Assembly (NCBI GenBank): GCA_963804825.1 | Contig: CAWDRV010000001.1 | Location: forward strand, 558,001 to 622,000 | DNA length: 64,000 nucleotides | Origin: JBKQVT01 sp963804825 | Lineage (GTDB): Bacteria > Planctomycetota > Planctomycetia > Pirellulales > Thermoguttaceae | Direction: 5' to 3' | Shown here: one piece after another, positions 28,018-36,936 of the stretch | How the letters are laid out: the number at the start of each line of letters is the position of its first letter | Numbering within the stretch: the stretch's first letter is position 1 | Position numbers and translations under genes: made by a program | Notes under the pieces: generated by a model | The model's input: only the letters and a program-made list of their open reading frames with translations | Told to the model about the DNA's origin: nothing | The model's database searches: none

Positions 28018-28455
28018 TCAGGCGGCGACCGTCCCGCCCCGCGCCGCGTTGTAGGCGGCAATGTACTCCTGCTGGAGCTGGGGCTGCTCGTGGACCAGGG
28101 CGCGGACGGCGCGGGCCCGATCGCCCTTGTAGAGCGTCAGCTTCACGGCCAGGGCCGCTTCCCAGGCGGCGATCGCATCGCCCCCCTCGGTGGCGGCGCC
28201 GCCGGTGCCCGCGGCGGGACGCGCAGCGCCCAGGGCGTCGACGCCCGGCAGTTTCAGCGGGGTGCCCGCGGCGGCGACGACCGTCTTCTTGGCCGCCTCA
28301 AGCCGCTTGTTCTGCTCGGCCATCCATGCGGCCTGGGCCTGCGGCAGGGTGGCGGCCGCCTCGAGCTGGCCGCAGAGGAACTCCGCATCGGCGCCGACGC
28401 AGCCGGCCTTCAACTCGGCGTAAGTGGCGGGGACGGACGAGGATTCCGTAGACAT
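28018..28455 (-). CDS. Nested in-frame scaffold gene (Nu3-like)
   Basis: ATG 28455 lies in frame inside the protease gene and has CAAGGAG seven bases upstream, following an Asn/Ser-rich linker (SNSNDNNKET) that ends the protease domain. The 145-residue product begins MSTESSSVPATYAELKAGCV, is helical and Ala-rich (AQAAWMAEQNKRLEAAKKTV) and ends with the protease. Lambda Nu3 is made the same way from within gene C. A strong internal ribosome-binding site at a domain boundary is the evidence. Confidence 0.7.
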   Translation of the reverse strand: MSTESSSVPATYAELKAGCVGADAEFLCGQLEAAATLPQAQAAWMAEQNKRLEAAKKTVVAAAGTPLKLPGVDALGAARPAAGTGGAATEGGDAIAAWEAALAVKLTLYKGDRARAVRALVHEQPQLQQEYIAAYNAARGGTVAA

Positions 28456-29460
28456 GGACGTCTCCTTGTTGTTGTCGTTGCTGTTGGAAGGGCCCTTGGC
28501 GAGGGCTAGGAATTGCGGCGGAACATGCTGGTACGGATGGCGTTGCGGATCAAATTTCGCAGCGATCGCGAGGACGCCGGAACATCGGTCGGCAAAGCCG
28601 TTGGCGACGGCCTCTTCGCCGCAGAACCAGGTTTCGGCATCCATAAGCTCAGCAATTCGCTCGGGGCTTTCTCCGGTTCGTTCTGCATAGGTATTCACCA
28701 CTTGGGTCGTGACCTTGTCCAGCAGATCGGCGGTGTGCCGGACGTCGTCGGCCTCGCCGTACGCGGCGGAGGCAGGATTGTGGATCATCATATAGGCGTT
28801 GTCGGCGATCTCGATCTCATCGCCGGCCATGGCCACCATCGAGGCCGCCGAGAGGGCCATGCCATCGACGTGGACGACCGTGTGCGCAGGGTGATCCTTC
28901 AGGAGGTTGTAGATCGCCGTCGCGTCGCCCAAGGCCCCGCCGGGGCTGTTGATGCGGAGGTGGAGCGTCTTCACGTCGCCCAGGTCCCTCAGGGCCGCGA
29001 GGAACTGCTTGGCGCCCAGGCCGCGCCCGGGGTCGATCTCGTCGTAGATCGCCAGCTCGCCCTCGCCGGCGGCCTTGGCCTTCGGCGCGAACGCGCGGCC
29101 GCTGGCGGCGATCTCCCTGCCGGCGGCGTCCTTTTTCTCCTTGTCCAGGCCGAGGGCCTTGCGGTGGGCCGCCAGGTGCGCCTTGTCCTCAGCCGAGGCC
29201 TCTTCGCCGCTGCGGGCGCCGTTGGCGGCATCCCACGCGGCCTCCAGCCCGCTCCGGCTGAGGAGCAACGTGCCGGTGGTAAAGACGCCCTTCTCATCCT
29301 TGCCGCCGCCGCCTTTGACCCAATGGTGCGGATACTTCCAGGTGCTCTTTTCGGCCGCGTCGCCCTTGTGGGCGAAAGCGATCCGCGGCAGTTCGGTCTT
29401 GTCGACCGTGCCCCAGGCCGGTTCGTTCGGGTCGGTTCGCGAGTTGTGTCGGAAGGCCAT
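28018..29460 (-). CDS. Capsid maturation protease (ClpP/S49-like) with N- and C-terminal extensions
   Basis: 480 residues. Residues 1-110 form an extra domain (PRIAFAHKGDAAEKSTWKYP to AHLAAHRKALGL) like the XkdF-type domain seen with phage proteases. Residues 135-305 are a ClpP-like serine protease: RINSPGGALGDA, nucleophile S204 in GMALSAASMVAMAGDE, H227 in MMIHNP. Residues 336-480 are a helical scaffold-like tail with its own start (see nested gene). This is the lambda C arrangement and the gene follows the portal directly. It should cleave itself, scaffold and portal during head assembly. Confidence 0.85.
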   Translation of the reverse strand: MAFRHNSRTDPNEPAWGTVDKTELPRIAFAHKGDAAEKSTWKYPHHWVKGGGGKDEKGVFTTGTLLLSRSGLEAAWDAANGARSGEEASAEDKAHLAAHRKALGLDKEKKDAAGREIAASGRAFAPKAKAAGEGELAIYDEIDPGRGLGAKQFLAALRDLGDVKTLHLRINSPGGALGDATAIYNLLKDHPAHTVVHVDGMALSAASMVAMAGDEIEIADNAYMMIHNPASAAYGEADDVRHTADLLDKVTTQVVNTYAERTGESPERIAELMDAETWFCGEEAVANGFADRCSGVLAIAAKFDPQRHPYQHVPPQFLALAKGPSNSNDNNKETSMSTESSSVPATYAELKAGCVGADAEFLCGQLEAAATLPQAQAAWMAEQNKRLEAAKKTVVAAAGTPLKLPGVDALGAARPAAGTGGAATEGGDAIAAWEAALAVKLTLYKGDRARAVRALVHEQPQLQQEYIAAYNAARGGTVAA

Positions 29461-29475
29461 GGCGTTTACCGGGGG

Positions 29476-31079
29476 TTAGGCGGCGGGGGATTTTGCCGGT
29501 GCGGCGGGGGTCTCGGGGCCTTCGCCGCCGATGGTCGGCTGCACGGCGATCGTCACGCCATCGGGCGTCGGCAGGCTGGCCACTTCCCGCCAGGTGACGT
29601 GCAGATCGGGATATTTTGCGTTGAGTTCGGCGGCCTTCTTTTGGGCCGCTTCGATCATGGCGGCGTTGTCCTCGACGATCTCGTTGACGAGGGTCGCGTA
29701 ATCAATGCCACGCTCGGCGGCCCGGCGGCGGCCGGAGATGAGGCCATTGCGGATGCGAAGCAGGTCGGCCGAGGCATCCTGGAGCGGTTGGATGTACGGC
29801 CACGTCGGGGCGTTCCAGCGGTGCTTGAAGATGTCGATGCCGCGGCGGTTCTGCCAGCGGCGGAGCTTCGCGTCCAGCGCCAGCTCGCGGCGGAGCCACC
29901 AGAGGTTCACCGGTTTGTGCAACCGGTTCTTGTGGTGCCGCTGGTTGCTCCGGAAGCCCATGCGGGCCTGCTCGATCGCCCCGCGCCAGCCGTTGAAGTT
30001 CGTCTCGGAGGCGTCCATCAGGACCATCACCAGGGGCATCCCGATGTTGATTCCGATGAGCGTCAGGATCAGGCGAGAAAACGGGAAATACTCCGGGGCG
30101 GGGACATGCGGGCTGTCCATCTTCCAGTCCTCGCCCGGAGGCGGATTCAGCATCATGCCCGGCCCGTAGCCCTCCAACGTCTGGGGCACGCCCGTGTCCA
30201 CGGGCGTCTCGTGCCGGCGGCCGACGGCGTTGTCGGGCGCGTTGATGTCGAACTGCTGGCTGCGCTGGCGGATGACGGCGAAGCAGTTGACCATTTGGTG
30301 CCGGACCAGCATGGCAAAGTTGATGTCGCCGAACATGCCCGCCAGATCGAACATCGGGGCCAAGGCCGTCACGCCCCGGGTCTGCGAAACCCGCCTGGGG
30401 TTCAGCACGTGAAAGACCTGCCGGAAGCCGTCCTCGTCGTAGGCCGGATATTTGGCCATATCGCCGACCCGTTCCACGGTCATCGTGATGGGCATCTCCG
30501 TCCGCGTGAACCAATACTCCTCGCGCTTCCGCGTGCGGTCGTTGATCTTCACGCCCTGGACGACGTTCAGCGAGGTATTCTTGGGGCGGCGGCAGCGAGT
30601 GCGCCTCGACCACCTCCAGGGCCCCGGTTTCGCGGTTGGGAAGGACGAAGCAGTCCCCGTCGATCAATTCGTGCCGGAGAGAGAGTTTCTCGATCTCCCA
30701 AAAGGTCATCTCGCCGGCCAGGTCGCATTTCGACGGGTCCTCGGCCCATTCCCGCCAACGGTCCTTCAGCTCGGTGTTGAGGCCGTCGTCGCCCGTCTGC
30801 GGATCAAAATGAAAACCGTCCTGGATGGTGTTGCCGACGGCGCGGTCGACCAACTGGCTGATCACCGGGTCGTTGCGGTCCAAGTCCCTCGAATATTCCA
30901 TCATCCGGAAATATTGCGACTCAATCCGGATGTGCCAATCCGCGCCCCGACCCCAGCGGCAGCAGCCCGGTGCGCATCCGCCGGAAGCGGCTCATGTGGG
31001 CCGCATCGTAGTCGTTGCGGAGCTGGTCGTATTGCTCGGCCAGCGTCGGGTCTTCCAGGGGTCTTCGGCGCTGGGGCAT
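29476..31079 (-). CDS. Portal protein, lambda gpB family (two frameshifts)
   Basis: About 534 residues, close to the 533 of lambda gpB. Starts at 31079 (MPQRRRPLEDPTLAEQYDQL). The frame changes near 30945 (GGGG run, after TGLLPLGSG) to continue IRIESQYFRMMEYSRDLDRN and WEIEKLSLRHELIDGDCFVL, and near 30590 to continue KINDRTRKREEYWFTRTEMP, FHVLNPRRVSQTRGVTALAP and so on. The residues DLDRNDPVISQLVDRAVGN, the 'DGD' and 'R-SQ-RGV' motifs are typical of gpB-type portals. It forms the dodecameric DNA gate and sits between a W-position gene and the protease, as in lambda. Confidence 0.82.
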
Positions 31080-31094
31080 TTTTTAAAAAGGGGT

Positions 31095-31451
31095 TCAGTC
31101 GATGGGGAGCGGATCGTTCGTGTAGTCGTCGCGGAAGAGCGTGAAGTCGCTGTAGGAGGTCGTGCGGGCCCCGATGTTGCGGCGGTCCGGATGGGTCGCG
31201 ATCCAGCGCTTCGCCTCCTTTATCTCCGCGGTGATGACCTGTAAATCGATCTCGAAGGACTCGGCCCGCATCCCGCCGTGGGCCGCGGACTTGGGCAGGT
31301 TCAGCAACAGCAGCCGGCAGGCGGTGATGAACCGCTGGGCCATGGCGGCGGAGCCGACCTCGGCATAGGAGGCGTTGTCCGCATAGGCGGCCCGGATGTC
31401 GGCCAGCATCGAGGCGGAATTCAGGGGCGGGGGAGGCGCTTGGCAGGCCAT
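31095..31451 (-). CDS. Small protein in the gpW position
   Basis: 118 residues from ATG 31451 (MACQAPPPPLNSASMLADIR); the frame is open ten codons further upstream. Helical (YAEVGSAAMAQRFITACRLL, EIDLQVITAEIKEAKRWIAT). Lies 15 bp before the portal gene. gpW-type head-joining proteins occupy this slot and are short helical proteins; this one is longer, so the match is positional. Confidence 0.55.
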   Translation of the reverse strand: MACQAPPPPLNSASMLADIRAAYADNASYAEVGSAAMAQRFITACRLLLLNLPKSAAHGGMRAESFEIDLQVITAEIKEAKRWIATHPDRRNIGARTTSYSDFTLFRDDYTNDPLPID

Positions 31452-31474
31452 ACGCCTAACTTGGCGGGTCCGCT

Positions 31475-31556
31475 GGCACAATTGCTAGAGCATCCGGAAC
31501 TTCCGGGTCCGGAAGTTCAAAGAAAGCCCGGAAGCGGGGATCATTTCGCGCGAAAT
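31475..31556 (-). promoter_or_regulatory. Regulatory candidate: two perfect palindromes upstream of gpW-like gene
   Basis: GAACTTCCGG-GT-CCGGAAGTTC (31497-31518) is a perfect 22-bp inverted repeat, and ATTTCGCGCGAAAT (31543-31556) a perfect 14-bp palindrome. The flank GGCACAATTGCTAG plus part of the 22-bp repeat recurs at 32135-32170, again just upstream of a start codon. This fits operators or a duplicated promoter region. No clear -35/-10 pair. Confidence 0.45.
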
Positions 31557-31589
31557 GCCGACGCCGCGGGCTGTCTTCCGCCTTTCTCC

Positions 31590-32111
31590 TTAGTCCATGT
31601 GAAGGAGCCGGCGCGGGTTGAACTGCGGGCGGCGCAGGATCATGCAGCCCCAGTGGCGAATCCGCCGTCCGCCATCAATGTCGTGCCACCGCTCCGACAG
31701 CTCCTCGTCGGCCTGCCAGGTCGTGTGGAAGGCCGACGGATCGGCGAAAAGCATCCAGGGGCCATGGTGGCCGATGGCGCCGGCCCAGTGCCCCTCGCTC
31801 CAGAGTTCGCGGTAAGGCCGGGAAGAGGACCTGTACGCCTGGAGCGTGCAGAGCGTCGGCCAGCCGCGGTCGATCCCGCGCCGCAGCTCGGCCACCGTCA
31901 TGCCCTCTCTGGCGCGGATCGGTAGGCCGAAATATCGCAGCACCCGGACCATGCCGGCACAGGAAGTTCCCGATCGGCGGGTCCCAGCCAAAATCGAAAT
32001 CCGGTCTTCGCGCTCCTCGATTCCATAGCTGGCCAGAGCCATCAGCAACAGGTCGGCCCCACAGTCGCTGGACGAGAACTGCCGTTGACGGGCGAAGGGA
32101 AGGATTTTCAT
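31590..32111 (-). CDS. C39-like cysteine peptidase
   Basis: 173 residues from ATG 32111 (MKILPFARQRQFSSSDCGAD). The Q...DCG pair near residues 10-17, followed by the helix LLLMALASYGIEE, is the N-terminal signature of papain-fold C39 peptidases; GHWAGAIGHHGPWMLFADPS supplies the catalytic His and a following Asp. No signal peptide, so it acts inside the cell. The middle (GTRRSGTSCAGMVRVLRYFG) matches the usual helix that follows. It stands alone between head genes, flanked on both sides by the duplicated palindromic region. Could process virion proteins, degrade a host target, or be a lysis enzyme; not decidable here. Confidence 0.7.
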   Translation of the reverse strand: MKILPFARQRQFSSSDCGADLLLMALASYGIEEREDRISILAGTRRSGTSCAGMVRVLRYFGLPIRAREGMTVAELRRGIDRGWPTLCTLQAYRSSSRPYRELWSEGHWAGAIGHHGPWMLFADPSAFHTTWQADEELSERWHDIDGGRRIRHWGCMILRRPQFNPRRLLHMD

Positions 32112-32214
32112 ATTCCCAAGGTTGGCCGCGGCACCGGCACAATTGCTAGGCCATCCGGACCCGGAAGTTGAAAAAAGCCGGGCCCGGGCAGGCTCAGGCC
32201 GGCCGGCCGCTTTG
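32112..32214 (-). terminator. Candidate terminator plus repeated leader
   Basis: On the minus strand GGCCGGCC... and GCCCGGGCCCGGC precede TTTTTTC (about 32173-32210), a plausible terminator for the upstream gene, followed by a diverged copy of the GGCACAATTGCTAG/CCGGAAGTT block of 31475-31518. Confidence 0.4.
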
Positions 32215-32694
32215 TCAGAACGAAATTTGCGGCAACCAGGACAAAACCCAGAGAACAAACCCGGCCGCGGGGACCAATAGGATCAACCCGAGGAGGCACA
32301 GCGCCGTGACCAAGGGGCCGGGCGGAATCGATGGCTCGGACCCCGGCAAGTTCACCTCCGCCGGGTATATGACTTCCTCTTGCGGCGTGTTCGGCAGGTC
32401 ATCGACCGTCTCGCGTCGCGCCCCAGCCCTCGCGGGCGCCGGGAAGGGTGCCTGGGCCGGCAGCGGCCTGCTGTCGGGCGCATATTCGCAATGGCCGGGC
32501 ACCTGAACGCCCCGCTGGTTGCCCGCGCCAGGCACGACCTGACCGACGGTTTCCTCGGTCAGTTGGATGGGCGGCAGATTCTCATCACTGGCGATTTCGG
32601 GCGAACCCAGATCGACGGGCTCGTCATTCTTCCGCCGGCGGACCGCTGGCTTGCGGCGCTTCGGCCGCGGCGCTGGCTTCTTCTTGCGGGACAT
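32215..32694 (-). CDS. Basic protein with C-terminal membrane anchor
   Basis: 159 residues. ATG 32694 has AAGGAGG 7 bases upstream and reads MSRKKKPAPRPKRRKPAVRR, a strongly basic head. A Pro-rich acidic middle leads to one membrane helix at the end (LVTALCLLGLILLVPAAGFV), so it is tail-anchored with the basic head in the cytoplasm. No family known. It overlaps the end of the upstream gene by about 70 bases in another frame. A membrane protein with a nucleic-acid-like basic head between terminase and portal genes is unusual. Confidence 0.6.
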   Translation of the reverse strand: MSRKKKPAPRPKRRKPAVRRRKNDEPVDLGSPEIASDENLPPIQLTEETVGQVVPGAGNQRGVQVPGHCEYAPDSRPLPAQAPFPAPARAGARRETVDDLPNTPQEEVIYPAEVNLPGSEPSIPPGPLVTALCLLGLILLVPAAGFVLWVLSWLPQISF

Positions 32695-33239
32695 GGTTGT
32701 TGCCTCCTTGGGGTTGGGGCGCTCCGGCGATCGGCTGAACATGCTGGAGGAGCCAGCGGATCGCGTCGGAGTCCCGGGTGATGGGTTTTCCTAGTGGATT
32801 CTTGGGCGTCCGCGCAAAGCGCCGCGCCGATGGCCTCCAGGCCGAGCCGTAGCGACCGCAGAGCGAGCGCCTCCTGCCAGGTGAGTTGGGCGTCGAGGTG
32901 CCTCCCGACGAACCGCGGCTCCTGGCCGCCGAAGTCGAACAGGGGCGCTTCGACGTTTGCCCATTGCACCGAGCGTTCGCAGGACTCCAGGTGGCCGGCA
33001 ATGACGCCGGCGCCCGCGCCGTCCTCCACCGAGGCGGGGTCCTCGGTGGCGGCCTCGGCGACGGCCGGCGTCGCGGGCGGCTCGGCGGCAAAAATCGTGA
33101 GGTAGCCGAGCGGGTCGCCGCTGGTCCGGGCCCGGCTGATGAGTTCCTCGGTCGAGCAGCCGGCCGACTCGACGGTGATGCCCAGCCGGAGGATCTCGGC
33201 CCGGAGCTTGTTGTCGGTGGGTTGCGTATTCTTGGCCAT
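32624..33239 (-). CDS. Unknown protein downstream of terminase (frameshift)
   Basis: About 205 residues starting MAKNTQPTDNKLRAEILRLG at 33239; the frame changes near 32800 and continues KNPLGKPITRDSDAIRWLLQ and HVQPIAGAPQPQGGNNHVPQ, ending at 32624. The N-terminal 45 residues look like a SAP/HeH-type helix-hairpin domain (LRAEILRLGITVESAGCSTE, a 'leg' that may bind DNA); a helix LTWQEALALRSLRLGLEAIG follows. Unknown role, with the terminase genes in one transcript. Confidence 0.5.
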
Positions 33240-33266
33240 GGAATGATCGCCTTTCGTTTTTCGGGG

Positions 33267-35296
33267 TTAGCGCTCGGTGACGAGGTAGGGCCGTCCGTCG
33301 GGCATCCGGAGCGGGGCGGGGGCGACGGCCGCCGGCGGCGGCGCCGGGGCCGCGGGCTTCCGGCCGATCAGACGGACACCGCACAGGTGGCCGGCCACGC
33401 AATTGTTGTAATACGTGTCGAGGTAATGGTTCTTCCGCTTGTCGCGGACCCACCGCGTCACGTCGCCGCGGCCCTCGATGAAGTGCGTCTCGGGATGCTC
33501 GGCCGCCAGGTGCTGGGACAGGGTGATGTGTTCGTTGCGGTCGGTGGAGGCGTAGAACTCCATCGCGCCGGGCTCCGCCATGCCGTCGTCGCCCTTCTGC
33601 GGTTGCCGCAGCCGCTCGTGCCCCCATGACTTCCAAAAGTCCGCGTCGGCGTCGATGCGGAAGATCCGCTCGGTCGGAATCCAAACAACGTGGTAATGAT
33701 CGCCGATCTGCTTGACCTCGTTGCCCGTCTTCTGCGGGGCGTGATAGGTGCGGTATTGCCGCCAGCGGGCCGAGGCCCCGTAGCCGATTGCCGGTCTGAA
33801 CCGGCGGCCGGATTCCTTTTGCCGGCAGAACTCGTAGACCTCTGTGTTGTGCCAGCCCGCGTCGACAAGGACCTGCTGCGGGACCACAACCTGGCCATCC
33901 AACCGCCGCCAGCCCTCGAGGATCACGTCGTCGCGGAAGTTTTCCAGACCGATCAGCAGTGCGCGTTCCAGCGAAATCTTGTCGCTGGGCACGTCCTCCC
34001 TGCCGTAATCGACGACGTGGCCGCGACAGCCGGGCCGCCAGGCGATGACCATCCAGTGGATGATCCGCTTGCCCAGGTCGGCCGCGGCCGTCAGAACCTC
34101 GACGTCGTCGGGCACGATCTGCTTCGTATAGAGGGCGTCGCCGAAACGCTTGCGGACCCGGTCCGGGTCCAACGGCGCGTTGTCGAAGTCGGGCGAAGCG
34201 TAAGGAACGGCCCAATAGAACTGGCACAGCTCCTTCTCGGCCGCCTCTTCGTCGCTGCCGGCGTGCAGCCTGGCCCACTCCTTCGCGCCGACCTCGCCGG
34301 CGGTCCAGAACATGTTATTAAATGCGTTCCATCGGAACCAAAGCAGATCCGTGTCGGGCACCTCGCCGGTGATCTTGCCCTGGCGATCGATCGCCTGGCC
34401 GCGGTGGAGCAGGACGGCCCGCTCGTTCATTGCGCGGCGGTCCTCGGCGGTGATGCGGTGGCCGCAGCCCGGGCAGGCGAAAAAGGCGTTGCGCCGGGCC
34501 TCGGCCTTCGACTCGGCCGACTGCCAGCCGAGCAGGTGCTGGCGCTCGGGCGTGACGAACTCGCCGCAGTGCGGGCAGGGGCAAGCGATGCGGCTGTCGG
34601 TGCCCTCGGCCTTCAGTGCCAGATGTGGCCCGTGGCAATCGAGACCGTGCATTCGGTGTGGAACCGCCGCTCGGCCTCCAGCCAACTCTTCGAGCGACCC
34701 TCCAACTGCCGCAGCGGGTCCGTCTCGCGGGACGATCGGCCGGCTTCATCCATCTTGTCGGCCTCGGTGATGACGACGCAGCGGGCTGGGTAGCCGCTGC
34801 GGTTCTCGTCGCCGCCGCCGGCGGAGGCGAACCGCAGGCTCGCGCCGTGGAGGAACTGGATTTCTTCCGCAAAGCCGCCCTCGCTGCCCGCGCCCTCGAT
34901 GGGCAGCAGGTTGGCGTAACGCGAAGCCATGATCGCCGGCCGCAACTCCTTCTTCCATTTGTCCTGGTCGATTTTCATGGTCGGCGCGCCGAAAATGGTG
35001 TCCTCGCCCCACTCGAAGAGATAATAAAGCGTCGGCAGGATGGAGCCGATCGTCGATTTGCCCGACTGGACGCAGCCGGCGATCGCCGTGCGGGTCCACC
35101 GGCCGCTTCCCATGGCCTCCAGCAAGAGCCGGACGAACGGTTGCGTCTCCAGACGGAGCCGGGTGTTCTGTCGCGGCCGCGGGGGATTACGAACTCCTCC
35201 AGGGCAAACTCGGTCAGGGAGCGGTGGGCGCGGTCGTGCGCAGTGCGTCAGGAGCCAGTTGAACTCCCTACGCACCGGGCTGATCAGCGTCGTCAT
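33267..35296 (-). CDS. Terminase large subunit, GpA family (frameshifts)
   Basis: About 676 residues reconstructed; three frame changes (about 35225, 35170 and 34620-34685). The ATPase domain has AIAGCVQSGKSTIGS (Walker A), LYYLFEWGEDTIFGAPTMKI and VVITEADKMDEAGRSS (Walker B region). A zinc ribbon follows, CPCPHCGEFVTP and FFACPGCGHRI, which is characteristic of the GpA family. The C-terminal part (LTAAADLGKRIIHWMVIAWR, VVDYGREDVP) is the nuclease domain. It cuts and pumps DNA into proheads via the portal. The start at 35296 overlaps the end of the small subunit gene. N-terminal residues before the first join are uncertain. Confidence 0.85.
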
Positions 35297-35867
35297 CATC
35301 AGCATCCAGCAGGCGATCGACTTCACGTTGGCAGTTGTCCAGGGCATCGTTCAAGATCTTCCGGGCTACGGGGCCGAATTGGCGATCGAGGGCATCGCCG
35401 GCGCCCCGCAAAAGGCTGGCGATGCGGCTGTGGCCCGCGTGGACGGCATTGCGCGAGAGCCACTGCCGCCGCTCGCGCTCGAGCAGCAGCCTTTCGCGTT
35501 CGGTGCGGACGCGCCGGAACTCCTCCATCGCCGAATCGGCCTCTTCGGCTTGGCCGAGCCGGTGGGCATTCTCGGCGAGGAAGCGGTGCAGCCAATGGAC
35601 CACGGTCGGTAGAACGATCGGTGGGCTGCCGATCGGGATGCCGTATCGCTGGCACTGCTCGTTGAGCACCTTGTCCTGGCAGCCGGACCATTCGCGCCAC
35701 TCCTTCTTGCGGATGTCCTGGAAGTGTTCGAGTCGGAGGGCATCGTCCTGGGCGCGCTGGACGCGGCGGAGCGCCGCGGCCTCCTCGCGGGTGGGCTTGT
35801 CGCCGCGCCGCTGCTTCTCGAGCGCCGCCATCGCCAGGCGTTGATCGTTTCGCTCGCCATTGGGCAT
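35268..35867 (-). CDS. Terminase small subunit (Nu1-like position)
   Basis: 199 residues, MPNGERNDQRLAMAALEKQR. Contains a KPTREEAAALRRVQRAQDDA helix, a central segment VLNEQCQRYGIPIGSPPIVL with TVVHWLHRFLAENAHRL, and a long coiled coil. Planctomycete and other GpA terminases are often preceded by such a protein with the 'GIPIGSP' segment. It would recognise the packaging site just upstream. Its acidic C-terminus (DADDDDADQ) overlaps the large-subunit start. Confidence 0.7.
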   Translation of the reverse strand: MPNGERNDQRLAMAALEKQRRGDKPTREEAAALRRVQRAQDDALRLEHFQDIRKKEWREWSGCQDKVLNEQCQRYGIPIGSPPIVLPTVVHWLHRFLAENAHRLGQAEEADSAMEEFRRVRTERERLLLERERRQWLSRNAVHAGHSRIASLLRGAGDALDRQFGPVARKILNDALDNCQREVDRLLDADDDDADQPGA

Positions 35868-36023
35868 GGACCCTCCTGCCTGCGCGACTTACTTACTCGG
35901 AAAATGACCCCACTCACGCAAAAAAACGCACCCAAAACCGACCGGAGGCCCCAGGGCCTAGGCCGCCAAAAAGAACCTAAGCCCCCCCGGGGGGGCCGCT
36001 TTGCACTCGAATCGTGGGGGCCA
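35868..36023. other. Candidate cos/packaging region
   Basis: 156 bp without a gene, immediately upstream of the small terminase gene. It contains GGCCCCAGGGCCTAGGCC (35946-35963) with GGCCTAGGCC-type symmetry, and GCCCCCCCGGGGGGGCC (35981-35997), a 14-bp perfect palindrome with an extended stem that could also terminate transcription from the fibre genes. In lambda, cos lies exactly here relative to Nu1. Confidence 0.45.
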
Positions 36024-36588
36024 TTACATGACGCCCACGATCGGTTCTCCGCCGGCCGAGACCGTCAGCGTCTTGGTCAGCTTGGTCGTGCCATCGGTCT
36101 TTCGGATCGTCCACGTCGTCCCATCCATGCTGCTGTGCAGCGTGGCCAAGCAGACCGTACAGAGCGAATTGTTCGCGGCGTCGGTATCAACGAGCGAAAG
36201 GTCCGTCTGAAGAACGGCCGCGGCGATCTCTTGAGCCGTTGGTGGGATGGCCTGCGTCGCCGCGGCGCCGGTCCAGTTGACGCTCCCTGGCATGGTCACC
36301 GGATTGCCCGGCGTTGGCGTCGCCCCGACGTAGCCGCGGAAGAAATATACGCCCGCCGCCGTGATCGCCGTCGGAAAATCCCCGACGTAGATTCCTGTTC
36401 CGGCCGCCGGCGTGTCGTCCGTCATCAGTTCGCTGCCGGCGATCAAGCCCGTCCGCCAGGCCGCCGTGGTGAGCGTGTTCCGTTCGACGAAATGCGCTGC
36501 CGTTCCACACCTGGCCGGCCGGGTTGGAAAGTTCCCACGCAAACGGCGTCTTGCCCGTCGCATACTGGGCTTGAAACTCTCGGCTCAT
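36024..36588 (-). CDS. Late right-end protein, unknown (frameshift)
   Basis: About 188 residues. Starts MSREFQAQYATGKTPFAWEL at 36588; the frame changes near 36498 and continues HFVERNTLTTAAWRTGLIAG, YVGDFPTAITAAGVYFFRGY and IRKTDGTTKLTKTLTVSAGG. Beta-rich, repeated short strands, ending at 36024. This resembles baseplate or fibre-attachment modules (the GIYVGDFP...AGVYF pattern occurs in phage structural proteins I recall). Follows the YadA-like fibre gene. Confidence 0.55.
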
Positions 36589-36600
36589 GGGAACGCGCCT

Positions 36601-36927
36601 TTAGGCTGAGGGCGGGGTCAGGGTCACCGAACCGTCCGGATTGGCCGCATAGCTCCAGCCGGCCGGAACGCCGGTCGGGATGCGCGTCACGCCGGCGGCC
36701 GTCAGGAACGCCGCCAACTCCGCGGACCGCGTGAAGATCATCGCCGCTTGCGTACCCAGGGCGGCGACGACCTGCTGCGGGGTCGCCTCCGGATTGTTCC
36801 ACAGCGCCTTGTAGGCCGACAGGTATTTCTGCGGAAGCTGGTTCCACAGGAAATTCGCCGACTGGACGATCTGCCCGGCGGCTACTCGGGCTGGGTCATT
36901 CGGCGGAAGGGTAAAAGGGGATGCCAT
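36601..36927 (-). CDS. Small fibre-cluster protein
   Basis: 108 residues, MASPFTLPPNDPARVAAGQI; helical middle (NFLWNQLPQKYLSAYKALWN, PQQVVAALGTQAAMIFTRSA) and a Gly/Pro-rich end. Unknown; packed between two fibre-like genes and probably co-transcribed. Confidence 0.5.
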   Translation of the reverse strand: MASPFTLPPNDPARVAAGQIVQSANFLWNQLPQKYLSAYKALWNNPEATPQQVVAALGTQAAMIFTRSAELAAFLTAAGVTRIPTGVPAGWSYAANPDGSVTLTPPSA

Positions 36928-36936
36928 TGGTTGCTC

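Noticed and set aside
28513..30780. 755-residue plus-strand open frame
   Set aside because: Lies opposite the protease and portal genes, which have clear family motifs; codon bias of GC-rich DNA leaves the antisense frame open.
32791..34278. 495-residue minus-strand frame over the terminase
   Set aside because: Arg/Gly/Pro-rich third-frame shadow of the GpA terminase; no motif.
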